From: Marinobacter sp. | Lineage (GTDB): Bacteria; Pseudomonadota; Gammaproteobacteria; Pseudomonadales; Oleiphilaceae | DNA: 32,477 bases | Assembly: GCA_030149475.1 (NCBI GenBank) | Contig: JASBRL010000099.1 | Location: 1 to 32,477, forward strand | Reading direction: 5' to 3' | Shown here: positions 19,456 to 26,952 of the stretch, one piece after another | How the letters are laid out: each line of letters starts with the position of its first letter | Numbering within the stretch: position 1 is the first letter of the stretch | Position numbers and translations under genes: made by a program | The notes under the pieces: model-generated | What the model saw: the letters and a program-made list of their open reading frames with translations, nothing else | What the model was told of the DNA's origin: nothing | Databases searched by the model: none

Positions 19456-19480
19456 TAAGACGAAAGTCTTAACCTTTTTT
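19456..19480 (+). terminator. Terminator-like hairpin with T-run in the regulator leader
   Basis: TAAGAC (19456-19461) and GTCTTA (19466-19471) form a six-pair stem closed by a stable GAAA tetraloop. Six T bases follow at 19475-19480. The stem is short and AT-rich, so termination would be partial. Being about 95 bases before the regulator start, it could act as a leader attenuator. Confidence 0.4.
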
Positions 19481-19528
19481 CGCCATCGATCACGGAAGGT
19501 GGTTGGTTCGGCAAGCGGCGAATAATGC

Positions 19529-19548
19529 CTGTTCAGGGTTATGAACAG
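19529..19548. promoter_or_regulatory. Inverted repeat just before the regulator gene
   Basis: CTGTTC (19529-19534) and GAACAG (19543-19548) are six-base inverted arms eight bases apart, 26 bases before the TTG start. An overlapping outer pair GCCTG/CAGGC is also present. It could be an operator or an mRNA hairpin near the ribosome site. Confidence 0.4.
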
Positions 19549-19574
19549 AATAACTTCAGGCGACGGGGCATCGA

Positions 19575-22388
19575 TTGAAAATATTCGACGAAGGCAATGC
19601 GGCCAATGACGAGTATCTCTCGTTAGCGGGCGGTGCGCAGGCCGGCGAGCTGATCTGGGATCTTTTGAAACACCGGATAAAACAGCCGAAACCATGTCGC
19701 CAGACGATTCGGCGCGAGCAAGGCATGGCTCAGTTGGGGCGCTATCTCGGCCTGGTTCAGGACAATGAGCGGGTGCCCGTACAGAGTCCAGGGCAGGCCT
19801 CCGACGCATTACCTACTCCTGCCAACACCAAAAATGCCGAGCGACATGGCGTCCTGATCCACATTGAGGCGCCGGCCGGATTCGGCAAGTCGCAGTTGCT
19901 TGCAGAGGTTCTGGCCCAACAACCCGAGGCCTCCGTCAGTTGGCTGTCGCTGGCGGCCCAGGATAATGATCCGTCGCGTTTTCTGGCATTGCTGATGCTG
20001 GCGTTCGGACAGCCGGAGCGTCGTCATCAGTCGGTCAGACGTCCGGTTTCCGGGTCTGCGACCGACGCATTGGCGCTGATGCTGGCCAGTCTTCATTCGG
20101 GAGGGCTGCCGACCGAACCCTTCACACTGGTGCTTGACAACGTGGATGAACTGGTCACGGTGCCCTCGGTCGCGCTGCTGGACCAGTTGCTCCGCGAATT
20201 ACCGCCGATTACCCTGGTGCTGATTTCACGACGCCCGTTGCCGGTGCAGACTCACTCGTTCTCGCTTGATGGCTGTTACCACCGGCTGGCGTCAGATCAC
20301 CTTGCCTTGTCACGGGCGGAGACCCTGGCGTTGTTTGACGCGGAGTTGGCGGCGGAGAAGCTGACGGTTCACGCGGCGGAGCACCTGCATGCGTTGACCG
20401 AGGGGTGGCTGACACCGCTGGCGCTGTACCGCCAGTCTCTCCAGAGTGGCGACCATGACCGATTGCCAATGCTGGATACCAACAGCGTCCGGCGGTTCCT
20501 TCAGGATGCCCTGTTTCAGCGCCTGACGCCGGGGCAGCAGCGCTCGTTGTGTCAGATGGCGGAATTCGACATTATTTCCGACGATCTGTTTTTGCACTGT
20601 GCCGACAGTGCGTGCGACCACAGCTTCAGCCCGTCCGTTGCGGCGGACAGTGGTTTGCCTCTGTTTCCGGTTCCCGGGAGAAATCACTGGTATCGTTTTA
20701 ATCCGCTGGCCCGGGAATGGCTCAGAGCGCGGGGTGTCAGCGGGCAACTGGTTCGCGCCAGGCTCGCCAGTCGCTGGTTTGCAGAGCGCGGAAACTCGTC
20801 AGAGGCTTTGCGTTACGCTCTGGGCAGCGGTGATGTCGAGCAAGCACTGCAGATCGCATCCGAAAGCTCCGAGGCCATGCTGGTCAGCCAGGATACTGCG
20901 TCGTTGCTGGCACTACGGCGTTCGTTGCCTGCCGAACTGATTCAACGCAGTTCCCGGCTACGAGTGGTTTACAGTTGGGTTCATGCCGTGGGTGGTCAGT
21001 TCCGCGAAGCCAGGCAACTGATTGATGACCTGTCGGTTGAGGAGGTCGAAGCGCTGTCGGGCAGAGTCCAGGCGTTACGTGCCTTTATTCTGCGAGGTGA
21101 GGGGAGTATTGACGAGGCCTTGCAGGAGGCCGGGGAGGCGTTGGCTGAGCCGGGTCTCAACCTGCATGCCCGGCTGATGGCTCTGCTGGTGCGGTCCAGC
21201 GCCTTATGCGCCAGTGGCCGGTTTGCCGAAGCCCGGGGTGCCAACCGCGATGCCTCCCGGTTGGCGCGTGAGTCCGGAGACGGCAATTGTGAGATTCTGG
21301 CGGTCTATGACCATGCACGAATTCAACTGGGCAAAGGGTATCTCAAACGTTCGGAACAGCTTCTCAAGCATGGCCTGGATACCGCCATTACAGACCCGGT
21401 TCGGCCGCACCGCATAGGCGAAGTCCGTTTGCAGCTCAATCTCGCTCTGGTGCTATGGCATCAGGGGCGGTGGGATGAGGCAGACCGGTTGTTGGTTCAC
21501 TGTGTTCGTTATTCTGAACAGACCCGTGATCTGTCCTGGTTGATGTCGATGGCCCTGAGGGCCTTGATCGCGAAAGCCCGCGGGCATATTGATGAGGCCT
21601 TTGCCTGGGTGGGGCAGGCCGAACGAATGATGCACAAATGGCTGGTGGATGACGCGGTTCACGAGCCGGTGCTGGAGGCGCTGAAAATCAGCTTCTGGCT
21701 GGCGCGAAAGCAATATGGCAGCGTCGTTCCGGCGCTGGAAAAACTACAGGCTTACCGGGACCGGCAGTTGGTTCCGGAATTGTTTCCGATGTTACCGGGG
21801 CAGCTCGACAGCCTGAAAATCCGCTACAGTCTGGCCACCGGGCAACTGCAATCTGCCTGTGACAGCCTGAGCCGATTGCGTGAATCCGGGGCGACATCAG
21901 CGCCGGCTTTCGGTAGTCACCTCTATGTCGAACTTCTCGGCGCTATAGCCTGCGCTCAGGCGGGCAAAACCGATAAAGCGCAGGCGCGCCTCAAGGCGAC
22001 AGTCGAGCAGGCCGCCGGAGAGCATTACCTGAGCCCGTTTGTAGAGCTGAAACCGGAACTTGTTCCGCTGATCAGAACCCTGCTGCCGGCTTTGCCACTG
22101 ACGCCTTTTGTGACAGATCTTCGAGATCTGTTCGGGTTGCCCGTCCGGTCATCATCTGCGACCGCTGCTACGATGACCACGGCAGCCGTGCTGGCCGAAC
22201 CGATCAGCGACCGGGAGCAAAGTGTGCTGGAACTGATAGCCATGGGACTGTCCAATCAGAACATTGCCGATAAACTGCATATTTCCCTGCACACCGTCAG
22301 AACCCACGCCCGTCGCATCAACGCCAAGCTTGATGTGCGCTCGCGAACCCAGGCCATCGTCCGCGCCAGGGAACTGGGGCTGCTCTGA
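19575..22388 (+). CDS. MalT-like STAND ATPase / LuxR-type transcription regulator
   Basis: This is a large 937-residue regulator. A P-loop of the MalT type, APAGFGKS (99-106), and a Walker B-like LVLDNVDEL (185-193) mark an N-terminal STAND NTPase. A long helical region (about 380-800) follows, with repeated Ala/Leu-rich TPR-like helices. The C-terminal 65 residues are a LuxR (GerE) helix-turn-helix: SDREQSVLELIAMGLSNQ, then IADKLHISLHTVRTHARRIN. Such proteins usually bind a small ligand and activate adjacent genes, so the DUF1302-DUF1329 operon directly upstream is the likely target. The start appears to be TTG 19575 after GGGG. An ATG at 19725 would remove 50 residues, part of which (KQPKPCRQTIRREQ) looks like the normal pre-NTPase segment. 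Confidence 0.85.
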   Translation: MKIFDEGNAANDEYLSLAGGAQAGELIWDLLKHRIKQPKPCRQTIRREQGMAQLGRYLGLVQDNERVPVQSPGQASDALPTPANTKNAERHGVLIHIEAPAGFGKSQLLAEVLAQQPEASVSWLSLAAQDNDPSRFLALLMLAFGQPERRHQSVRRPVSGSATDALALMLASLHSGGLPTEPFTLVLDNVDELVTVPSVALLDQLLRELPPITLVLISRRPLPVQTHSFSLDGCYHRLASDHLALSRAETLALFDAELAAEKLTVHAAEHLHALTEGWLTPLALYRQSLQSGDHDRLPMLDTNSVRRFLQDALFQRLTPGQQRSLCQMAEFDIISDDLFLHCADSACDHSFSPSVAADSGLPLFPVPGRNHWYRFNPLAREWLRARGVSGQLVRARLASRWFAERGNSSEALRYALGSGDVEQALQIASESSEAMLVSQDTASLLALRRSLPAELIQRSSRLRVVYSWVHAVGGQFREARQLIDDLSVEEVEALSGRVQALRAFILRGEGSIDEALQEAGEALAEPGLNLHARLMALLVRSSALCASGRFAEARGANRDASRLARESGDGNCEILAVYDHARIQLGKGYLKRSEQLLKHGLDTAITDPVRPHRIGEVRLQLNLALVLWHQGRWDEADRLLVHCVRYSEQTRDLSWLMSMALRALIAKARGHIDEAFAWVGQAERMMHKWLVDDAVHEPVLEALKISFWLARKQYGSVVPALEKLQAYRDRQLVPELFPMLPGQLDSLKIRYSLATGQLQSACDSLSRLRESGATSAPAFGSHLYVELLGAIACAQAGKTDKAQARLKATVEQAAGEHYLSPFVELKPELVPLIRTLLPALPLTPFVTDLRDLFGLPVRSSSATAATMTTAAVLAEPISDREQSVLELIAMGLSNQNIADKLHISLHTVRTHARRINAKLDVRSRTQAIVRARELGLL

Positions 22389-22526
22389 TCAAGGCGCCTC
22401 AGACTTGTCGATCAGCAACAAAGTAGCCAGTCGAAACGTAACCAGACGGGGTACGGTCTTCGCAGAACCGGGCGATCCGGTACGGCGATCAGATACCCGG
22501 CCATCGGGGAGAGGTAAGCGCCAGGC

Positions 22527-23453
22527 TCAGCCGCCCTTGTTGATATTGCCGGGCATCAGCGCACTTTCACCGGCGGTGGCAGTCTCCATTAGCGCCTCGC
22601 TGTCCGGGTCGTAGCCAATACTCAAGGTGTACTGACTGTCGTAATAGGACAGGTTGTTGTAATCAATCATATGGCGGATTTCCCGCACATAGGCTTTACC
22701 ACGCTCGGAGTAGCTCACCAGTCCGGCGGCCAGTTTCAGCCCCGTGGGAAACATGGCGCGCTCACGTTCTTTCTTGCGGATTTCCCGCAACGGTTTGTAG
22801 CTGGCATGGCGGTTGAGGTTCTGGATATAGGCCCGGATCGAGCCGTAGGGCGAATCGAACGCGGCGACTTCATGATTGGCGCCGTCTACCCGGCGCTTGG
22901 GCACCAGGCCGCAGCCATCGCTGAAACACCACTGCCCGAACAGATTGTTACCCTGACGGGCAAAGCGCGAGGTGCCCCAGGCGGATTCATTGGCAGCCTG
23001 GGCCAGGATCAGCGAAGGCGGGACAATATCCAGCCGGCGCTTCAGCGCGTTGAACAGCGCCGGGTTGCCAGCCACAATGTCGGCGTCTACCCGCAGGCGC
23101 TCAGCCTGGCGACTGAGCCATGTCGCTTCTTCAGGTTTAAGGCTTTGCTGTTCGCTCAGTGCAATCAGGTAATGCCGTTGGAGCAATATGCGCGCATTCG
23201 CAAGGACCACGCGAGGATAGATGAACGAGAAGAACGCGGCTTTCTTTTCGGTGGTATCGCGATAGCGGGTAAAGTCAGGCAGTGGGTCATTGGCCCATGC
23301 CGGCAACGGGGGCAGGTCAATCTGGGCCAGGTCTTCAATCTCGTCCGCCGAATCCTGAACCATAGTCGCTGTTGCAGGCTGATAGCTGCCACCCCAGATC
23401 GCAAAAGCCACCAGTGGCACCAGAAAAGCGGATAGACGCAGTGCTACAGACAT
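22527..23453 (-). CDS. Bax-like glucosaminidase-domain protein
   Basis: This 308-residue exported protein belongs to the Bax/FlgJ-type N-acetylglucosaminidase family, which cuts peptidoglycan glycan strands. An N-terminal hydrophobic segment (about 5-20) is a signal peptide or anchor. The catalytic region reads SLILAQAANESAWGTSRFA with Glu156 as the likely acid, then GNNLFGQW, and the DSPYGSIRAYIQNLNRH segment typical of Bax. Cys176 and Cys181 flank a short loop and may pair. The gene is convergent with the regulator gene and lies 89 bases after the lipoprotein gene. Its function in the cell is not known. Confidence 0.85.
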   Translation of the reverse strand: MSVALRLSAFLVPLVAFAIWGGSYQPATATMVQDSADEIEDLAQIDLPPLPAWANDPLPDFTRYRDTTEKKAAFFSFIYPRVVLANARILLQRHYLIALSEQQSLKPEEATWLSRQAERLRVDADIVAGNPALFNALKRRLDIVPPSLILAQAANESAWGTSRFARQGNNLFGQWCFSDGCGLVPKRRVDGANHEVAAFDSPYGSIRAYIQNLNRHASYKPLREIRKKERERAMFPTGLKLAAGLVSYSERGKAYVREIRHMIDYNNLSYYDSQYTLSIGYDPDSEALMETATAGESALMPGNINKGG

Positions 23454-23484
23454 GAAATCCCCTGATTACGAAGACATGGACAGA

Positions 23485-23490
23485 ATTGTA
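23485..23490 (-). promoter_or_regulatory. Possible -10 box of the Bax-like gene
   Basis: On the minus strand TACAAT lies 32 bases before the ATG at 23453, in the 89-base gap after the lipoprotein gene. The -35 region (GCGACC at 18 bases) is poor. The Bax-like gene may therefore have its own promoter or may be read through. Confidence 0.3.
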
Positions 23491-23542
23491 ACAGGTTATA
23501 CGGTAACGGGTCGCGATTTGGATGGGTTGGCGATGCCTGCCC

Positions 23543-25714
23543 TTACGGAATACGGGTGGCCAGCACCAGACCCAGGGGCCGGGTGCTGTTGCCAGGGTCG
23601 CTGACACGGAGAAACAGTTGCGTTCGGTCGCCAGTCATGAAGCCGCTCATCGCCAGTGTTCCGGTGGTTTCATTAAACACCAGGCGACCGTTCCCGGCGG
23701 CCGTGGAATAACTGAAGGTCATGGCCTGTTCCACCAGGCTGGTCGGCGCCTGTACGGCTTCGGTGGAGACCGTATGAACAACCTTGAGCCCGCGCCAGTC
23801 GAGCGTGGCGTTAGTGCTGTTGTTGATGGTCAGAATGGCATCGTCCAGATGGGAAAGGACGTTGCTGTCGGCGTCCATCCCCAGCAGTACGCCCTGTACC
23901 CGGTACCGCTCGCCACTGACCGGGACACTGCTGGTCTGCGGCGCCGCGACCAACAGGCCGTCGCCACTGCCGGGATTGTTGAGGTTGAACGCCAGCAGCG
24001 AAGCATCCGGGGTACTGGCTCCGACGCCAATATCCGGCGTGCCGCCAGGGGCGGGTGCCGAGTCAATGTCGAGGTTGAGACGCCCGATGTTCCGCCTGCC
24101 ATCGCTGAGGATGGCGGTGCGCTGGCTGAGGTAGCGCGCTCCGGTGCGATCCGTCACCCCACCTGTGACCACGCCGCTGCTGTCGCGAGTCAGGGTGAGT
24201 ACGTCGGCCAGCGCCTGGGTCACGGACTGCCCGCTGACCGTCCATTGGCCCACGCCGGATTCAATCTGCACGGGTGTATTCGGGTCTCCCAACAACGTGG
24301 CGAACGTCACGACATTGAACCGCAGCCCGTTGAGCTGCCCCAGGTCGAAATTGTCAGCCCGGGCCAGGTTCAGGGAAAGTGCCGACAGGTAACGGTTCTC
24401 CAGGGTGCGTCCGCGCTTGAGGGCACCGCCGTCCGCGCTGAGTTCGATTGCCTTACCGGCGCTGAAATAACCGTCCAGCACCCGGTCCGGGTTTGTCGCG
24501 CTGGGGCCGACAAAAGCGTTGAGGTAATAGGGGTTGCGGGTCCAGCCAATGACCTGCGAACTGCCCCGGCCGGTCACGCTCTGGAACAGGGACCGCCCGG
24601 CGAGCAGGCGAGTATCGCCTTTGACCGTCGCAGGGCCCGGCGGAGAGGACTGGCTGTTCAGTGGCCAGTTCGGGTGAGTGTAAAAAGTATTGTCACCGCC
24701 CTGGGCGATGGTGGTCCGGTTGTAGGGGATATCGCTGGCCAGGGAGGTTGCGCGAATATTGAACACGTCAAGCGAAGCCAGTGTCAGTCCCGGATACACG
24801 TAGCCGGTGCCATTCTTGTCCTCCAGCGGCTCCTCAGTGCCACTGATTACGCCCCATTGCCCGGGCGTACGGGTTGTCGAAACCAGAAAGCTCTGGCCTA
24901 GCTCGAAGCCCATAAACACTGAGTTGTAGTCCGCAGACTGGGCTGAAACGGTGCCTGAGGAAGCGTTGTCCAGCAGGGCGTAGTCGGCCATATTGGCGAC
25001 ATACCTGGCGAAGTCCGCACGACGGTTGAGAAAGCTCACCGAGCTTGCGATATCGGCATCGGCGGGGATATCAATCTCGAAATCCTGGACCTGATCAGCG
25101 AGCGTGGACCAGACATACTTGGTCAGGCACAGGTCGGTGCTGTTGTTGCTATTGACGCAGTTCATAACGCGTGTGAACTCACCGGCCGTGTATCCACCAA
25201 GTGCGTAGCGCACCAGGTATTCCGAAAACGGATTCACTTTCACGTCCTGGTCCGAGTCACTGGCAAAGGCGCGAATCACGGTATTGCCGACGGTCGCCTC
25301 GATCAGCACATCGGGGCCTGTTGGTTGGCCGTCGACGAACTCAATGACCCGTCGTCCACTGTCTTCTGTGCGCTGGCGAACGTTGACACTGGACAGCTTG
25401 CGCAAGGTGTTGTCGGTACGGTAGACCGTCAGCCTGTCCGGCTTGACGATGCGAAGATTGCGGCGGGTCAGTTCACCGTCCGGACCAACCTGCAAGGGCA
25501 CCTCGACCGTTACCCGGACCTCATTGGCGGCGAGCCCGGCTTTATTGGTTGAATCGCCCGTGCTGCTGCCGGTGAAGTCGTTCACCGGGTTCTTCGCGGT
25601 TGGAAAACTGTTGGGCTGGCTCGCCACGTCTTCAATGGCCGTCTTGCCACCGCCACAGGCGGTCAACAACGGTAACGACAGTGTGAGCAGTGTGATAAGC
25701 CTGAGCGTTCGCAT
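23543..25714 (-). CDS. Large lipoprotein of unknown function
   Basis: I do not recognise a family for this 723-residue protein. The N-terminus is a clear lipoprotein signal: MRTLRLITLL, a hydrophobic stretch, and the lipobox LTAC with Cys20 followed by GGG. Gly at +2 suggests the outer membrane. A low-complexity Ser/Thr/Asn linker (about 33-60) leads into a beta-rich region (about 65-160, EVRVTVEVPLQVG, VLIEATVGNTVIRAFA). It continues through a segment with Cys186 and Cys196 that could form a disulfide, then long Gly/Ser/Asn-rich beta-like stretches to the end. No catalytic motif was found. The ATG is next to AGGG with almost no spacing, so initiation may be weak. A surface or structural role is a guess. 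Confidence 0.75.
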   Translation of the reverse strand: MRTLRLITLLTLSLPLLTACGGGKTAIEDVASQPNSFPTAKNPVNDFTGSSTGDSTNKAGLAANEVRVTVEVPLQVGPDGELTRRNLRIVKPDRLTVYRTDNTLRKLSSVNVRQRTEDSGRRVIEFVDGQPTGPDVLIEATVGNTVIRAFASDSDQDVKVNPFSEYLVRYALGGYTAGEFTRVMNCVNSNNSTDLCLTKYVWSTLADQVQDFEIDIPADADIASSVSFLNRRADFARYVANMADYALLDNASSGTVSAQSADYNSVFMGFELGQSFLVSTTRTPGQWGVISGTEEPLEDKNGTGYVYPGLTLASLDVFNIRATSLASDIPYNRTTIAQGGDNTFYTHPNWPLNSQSSPPGPATVKGDTRLLAGRSLFQSVTGRGSSQVIGWTRNPYYLNAFVGPSATNPDRVLDGYFSAGKAIELSADGGALKRGRTLENRYLSALSLNLARADNFDLGQLNGLRFNVVTFATLLGDPNTPVQIESGVGQWTVSGQSVTQALADVLTLTRDSSGVVTGGVTDRTGARYLSQRTAILSDGRRNIGRLNLDIDSAPAPGGTPDIGVGASTPDASLLAFNLNNPGSGDGLLVAAPQTSSVPVSGERYRVQGVLLGMDADSNVLSHLDDAILTINNSTNATLDWRGLKVVHTVSTEAVQAPTSLVEQAMTFSYSTAAGNGRLVFNETTGTLAMSGFMTGDRTQLFLRVSDPGNSTRPLGLVLATRIP

Positions 25715-25822
25715 CCCTGAGTACCGGAATCAGCAAATGTGGGAGCAGTCTAGCAAGGCATGCGACGGGATAAAGTGAGATGCGGCACGAATTTTGGTCC
25801 GGATTCTGTGCAGGCCGGGAAC

Positions 25823-25912
25823 CTGGTTGAAGCTGGGAGTTTTGTCCATGATGCCTGGTCAGCGGCCTACCACCCCCTCTCCCCAACCCTCTCCCGCGGA
25901 GGGGAGAGGGGG
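25823..25912. repeat. C-rich hairpin repeat, copy A
   Basis: The unit begins with CTGGTTGAAGCTGGGAGTTT and runs through CCTGGTCAGCGGCCT. It is followed by CCCCCTCTCCCC (25873-25884) pairing perfectly with GGGGAGAGGGGG (25901-25912). Hairpins of this CCCTCTCCC/GGGAGAGGG type occur between genes in many proteobacteria. Copy B starts 116 bases later. Confidence 0.75.
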
Positions 25913-25938
25913 TTTGACCTGGGAGTTGTCCCCGTCAG

Positions 25939-26032
25939 CTGGTTGGAGCTGGGAGTTTTGTATATTACGCCTGGCCAGCGGTCTGTAGCCCCCCCTCGCC
26001 CCTGGCGGGAGAGGGGTCGGGGGAGAGGGGGA
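25939..26032. repeat. C-rich hairpin repeat, copy B
   Basis: The unit begins with CTGGTTGGAGCTGGGAGTTT and runs through GCCTGGCCAGCGGTCT, closely matching copy A. A C-rich arm (about 25990-26003) and G-rich arm (about 26008-26032) follow but are less regular than in copy A. It lies just downstream of the YfaZ-like gene on the minus strand and might help end its transcript. Confidence 0.7.
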
Positions 26033-26099
26033 GGCAGGCAGCTCCCTGTTCGCGGGCGGTCCGACATTTTGGAGGGGGGAGTCGGCGACGGTCAGTGGA

Positions 26100-26657
26100 T
26101 CAGAAGTAGATTTTCATCCCGGCCATAAGGCCTTCATCAAGGTTGATATTCCCGGAATAGCCCTGCAGGTCAGTGTTGATGTAACGGTAGCCACCGTACA
26201 CCTCGGCGTTGCGGATGACCCGGTAGCTGGCGCGCAGTTCCAGCGCCGTCATGTTGTCGGAGTCGCCGAACGACAGGATGCTGGGGGCATAGTGGAGGGA
26301 GCCGGTTACCGACAGTCCGGGCACCCGGGGAATGTTGACGGTACCAAACCCGCCCAGACCTAAAGCACCGCCGCTCAGGTTGTCCTGATCGTACCCGATT
26401 GCCTTCATGCCAATGCCGGCGGTGGTCGGCAGGTTGCCGATTGCGGTACGTCCCTGGGCGTGGAAGTCCAGGTTGAACAGGTTCCGGCCGCCCTGGTGAT
26501 AGGTGTAGCCCGCGCCCATCTGGAGGTCAGAGCCGGGATTAAGAAAATCGATCTGACCCTTGACTGAGTTGTTGGTGAGACTCAGGTCGGCGTCGGCTGC
26601 GAATGCCGGAGCAGTCGCCAGTGACAGGACAACAAGTGGAACTCTGGTGTATCTCAT
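26100..26657 (-). CDS. YfaZ-like outer-membrane protein
   Basis: This 185-residue precursor has a signal peptide probably cleaved after Ala20 (AFA before ADADLS). It ends in MKIYF, a typical aromatic C-terminus for insertion by BamA. Alternating patterns such as LQMGAGYTYHQGG, LFNLDFHAQGR, SVTGSLHYAPSIL, ALELRASYRVI and AEVYGGYRYIN fit a small eight-stranded barrel of the YfaZ family, whose members are near this size. The ATG at 26657 has AAGGG before it. The frame is open upstream, but that part lacks signal character. Function is unknown. It is followed by the C-rich repeats. Confidence 0.8.
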   Translation of the reverse strand: MRYTRVPLVVLSLATAPAFAADADLSLTNNSVKGQIDFLNPGSDLQMGAGYTYHQGGRNLFNLDFHAQGRTAIGNLPTTAGIGMKAIGYDQDNLSGGALGLGGFGTVNIPRVPGLSVTGSLHYAPSILSFGDSDNMTALELRASYRVIRNAEVYGGYRYINTDLQGYSGNINLDEGLMAGMKIYF

Positions 26658-26781
26658 GGGGTTTCCCTTCTGGTCTGGTGAATCGAGTCTGATGGAGTAC
26701 ATGGTATGCCTGGCGTCAGGCCTGCTCAACTTACAACGGGTTAAGGCGGATCCTGACTAACCGGGGGGGTGCCCGAATTAT

Positions 26782-26952
26782 TCAGCGCTTCCCTGGGTCA
26801 TCAGGATCGGCGTTTTCAGCCGGTACCCGGTAATCCTCGTTGGCCCATGCGCCCAGATCAATCAACTGACATCGTTCTGAGCAGAAGGGCCGGAATGGGT
26901 TTGAATTGTTCCACTCAACAGGCTTTTTACAGGTCGGGCAATCAACGATCAT
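26782..26952 (-). CDS. yacG: DNA gyrase inhibitor YacG
   Basis: YacG is a small zinc protein that binds GyrB and inhibits gyrase. The 56-residue product contains the full CxxC...CxxxC zinc ribbon: CPTCKK (Cys5, Cys8) and FCSERC (Cys24, Cys28). [17 protein letters not shown] follows, which is the family signature, with an acidic tail. It is too short for a usual 60-residue cutoff and is easily missed. Its ATG overlaps the stop of the upstream histidine kinase gene (ATGA), so it is probably coupled to it. In relatives yacG lies directly beside coaE; here trmO and the kinase gene lie between. Confidence 0.95.
   Translation of the reverse strand: MIVDCPTCKKPVEWNNSNPFRPFCSERCQLIDLGAWANEDYRVPAENADPDDPGKR

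Larger units (their letters stand above)
19321..19574. other. Leader region of the LuxR/MalT-type regulator gene
   Basis: About 250 bases lie between the terminator and the regulator gene. The region is more AT-rich than its surroundings around 19380-19440 (a run of seven A and TAAATTTAAA). TTGCGT (19371-19376) with TAAATT (19393-19398) is a weak promoter candidate. Two RNA or operator structures further down are listed separately. No small gene was recognised. Confidence 0.5.
25715..26099. other. Repeat-bearing intergenic region before the lipoprotein gene
   Basis: This 385-base stretch holds no credible gene. It contains two copies of a direct repeat of about 46 bases, each followed by a C-rich hairpin, described separately. 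The lipoprotein promoter is expected near 25720-25780 on the minus strand, but no clear pair of boxes was seen. Confidence 0.6.

Noticed and set aside
23522..24901. A 459-codon plus-strand open frame opposite the lipoprotein gene
   Set aside because: The minus-strand frame has a clear lipobox and is longer; the plus-strand frame has no signal, domain or ribosome site.
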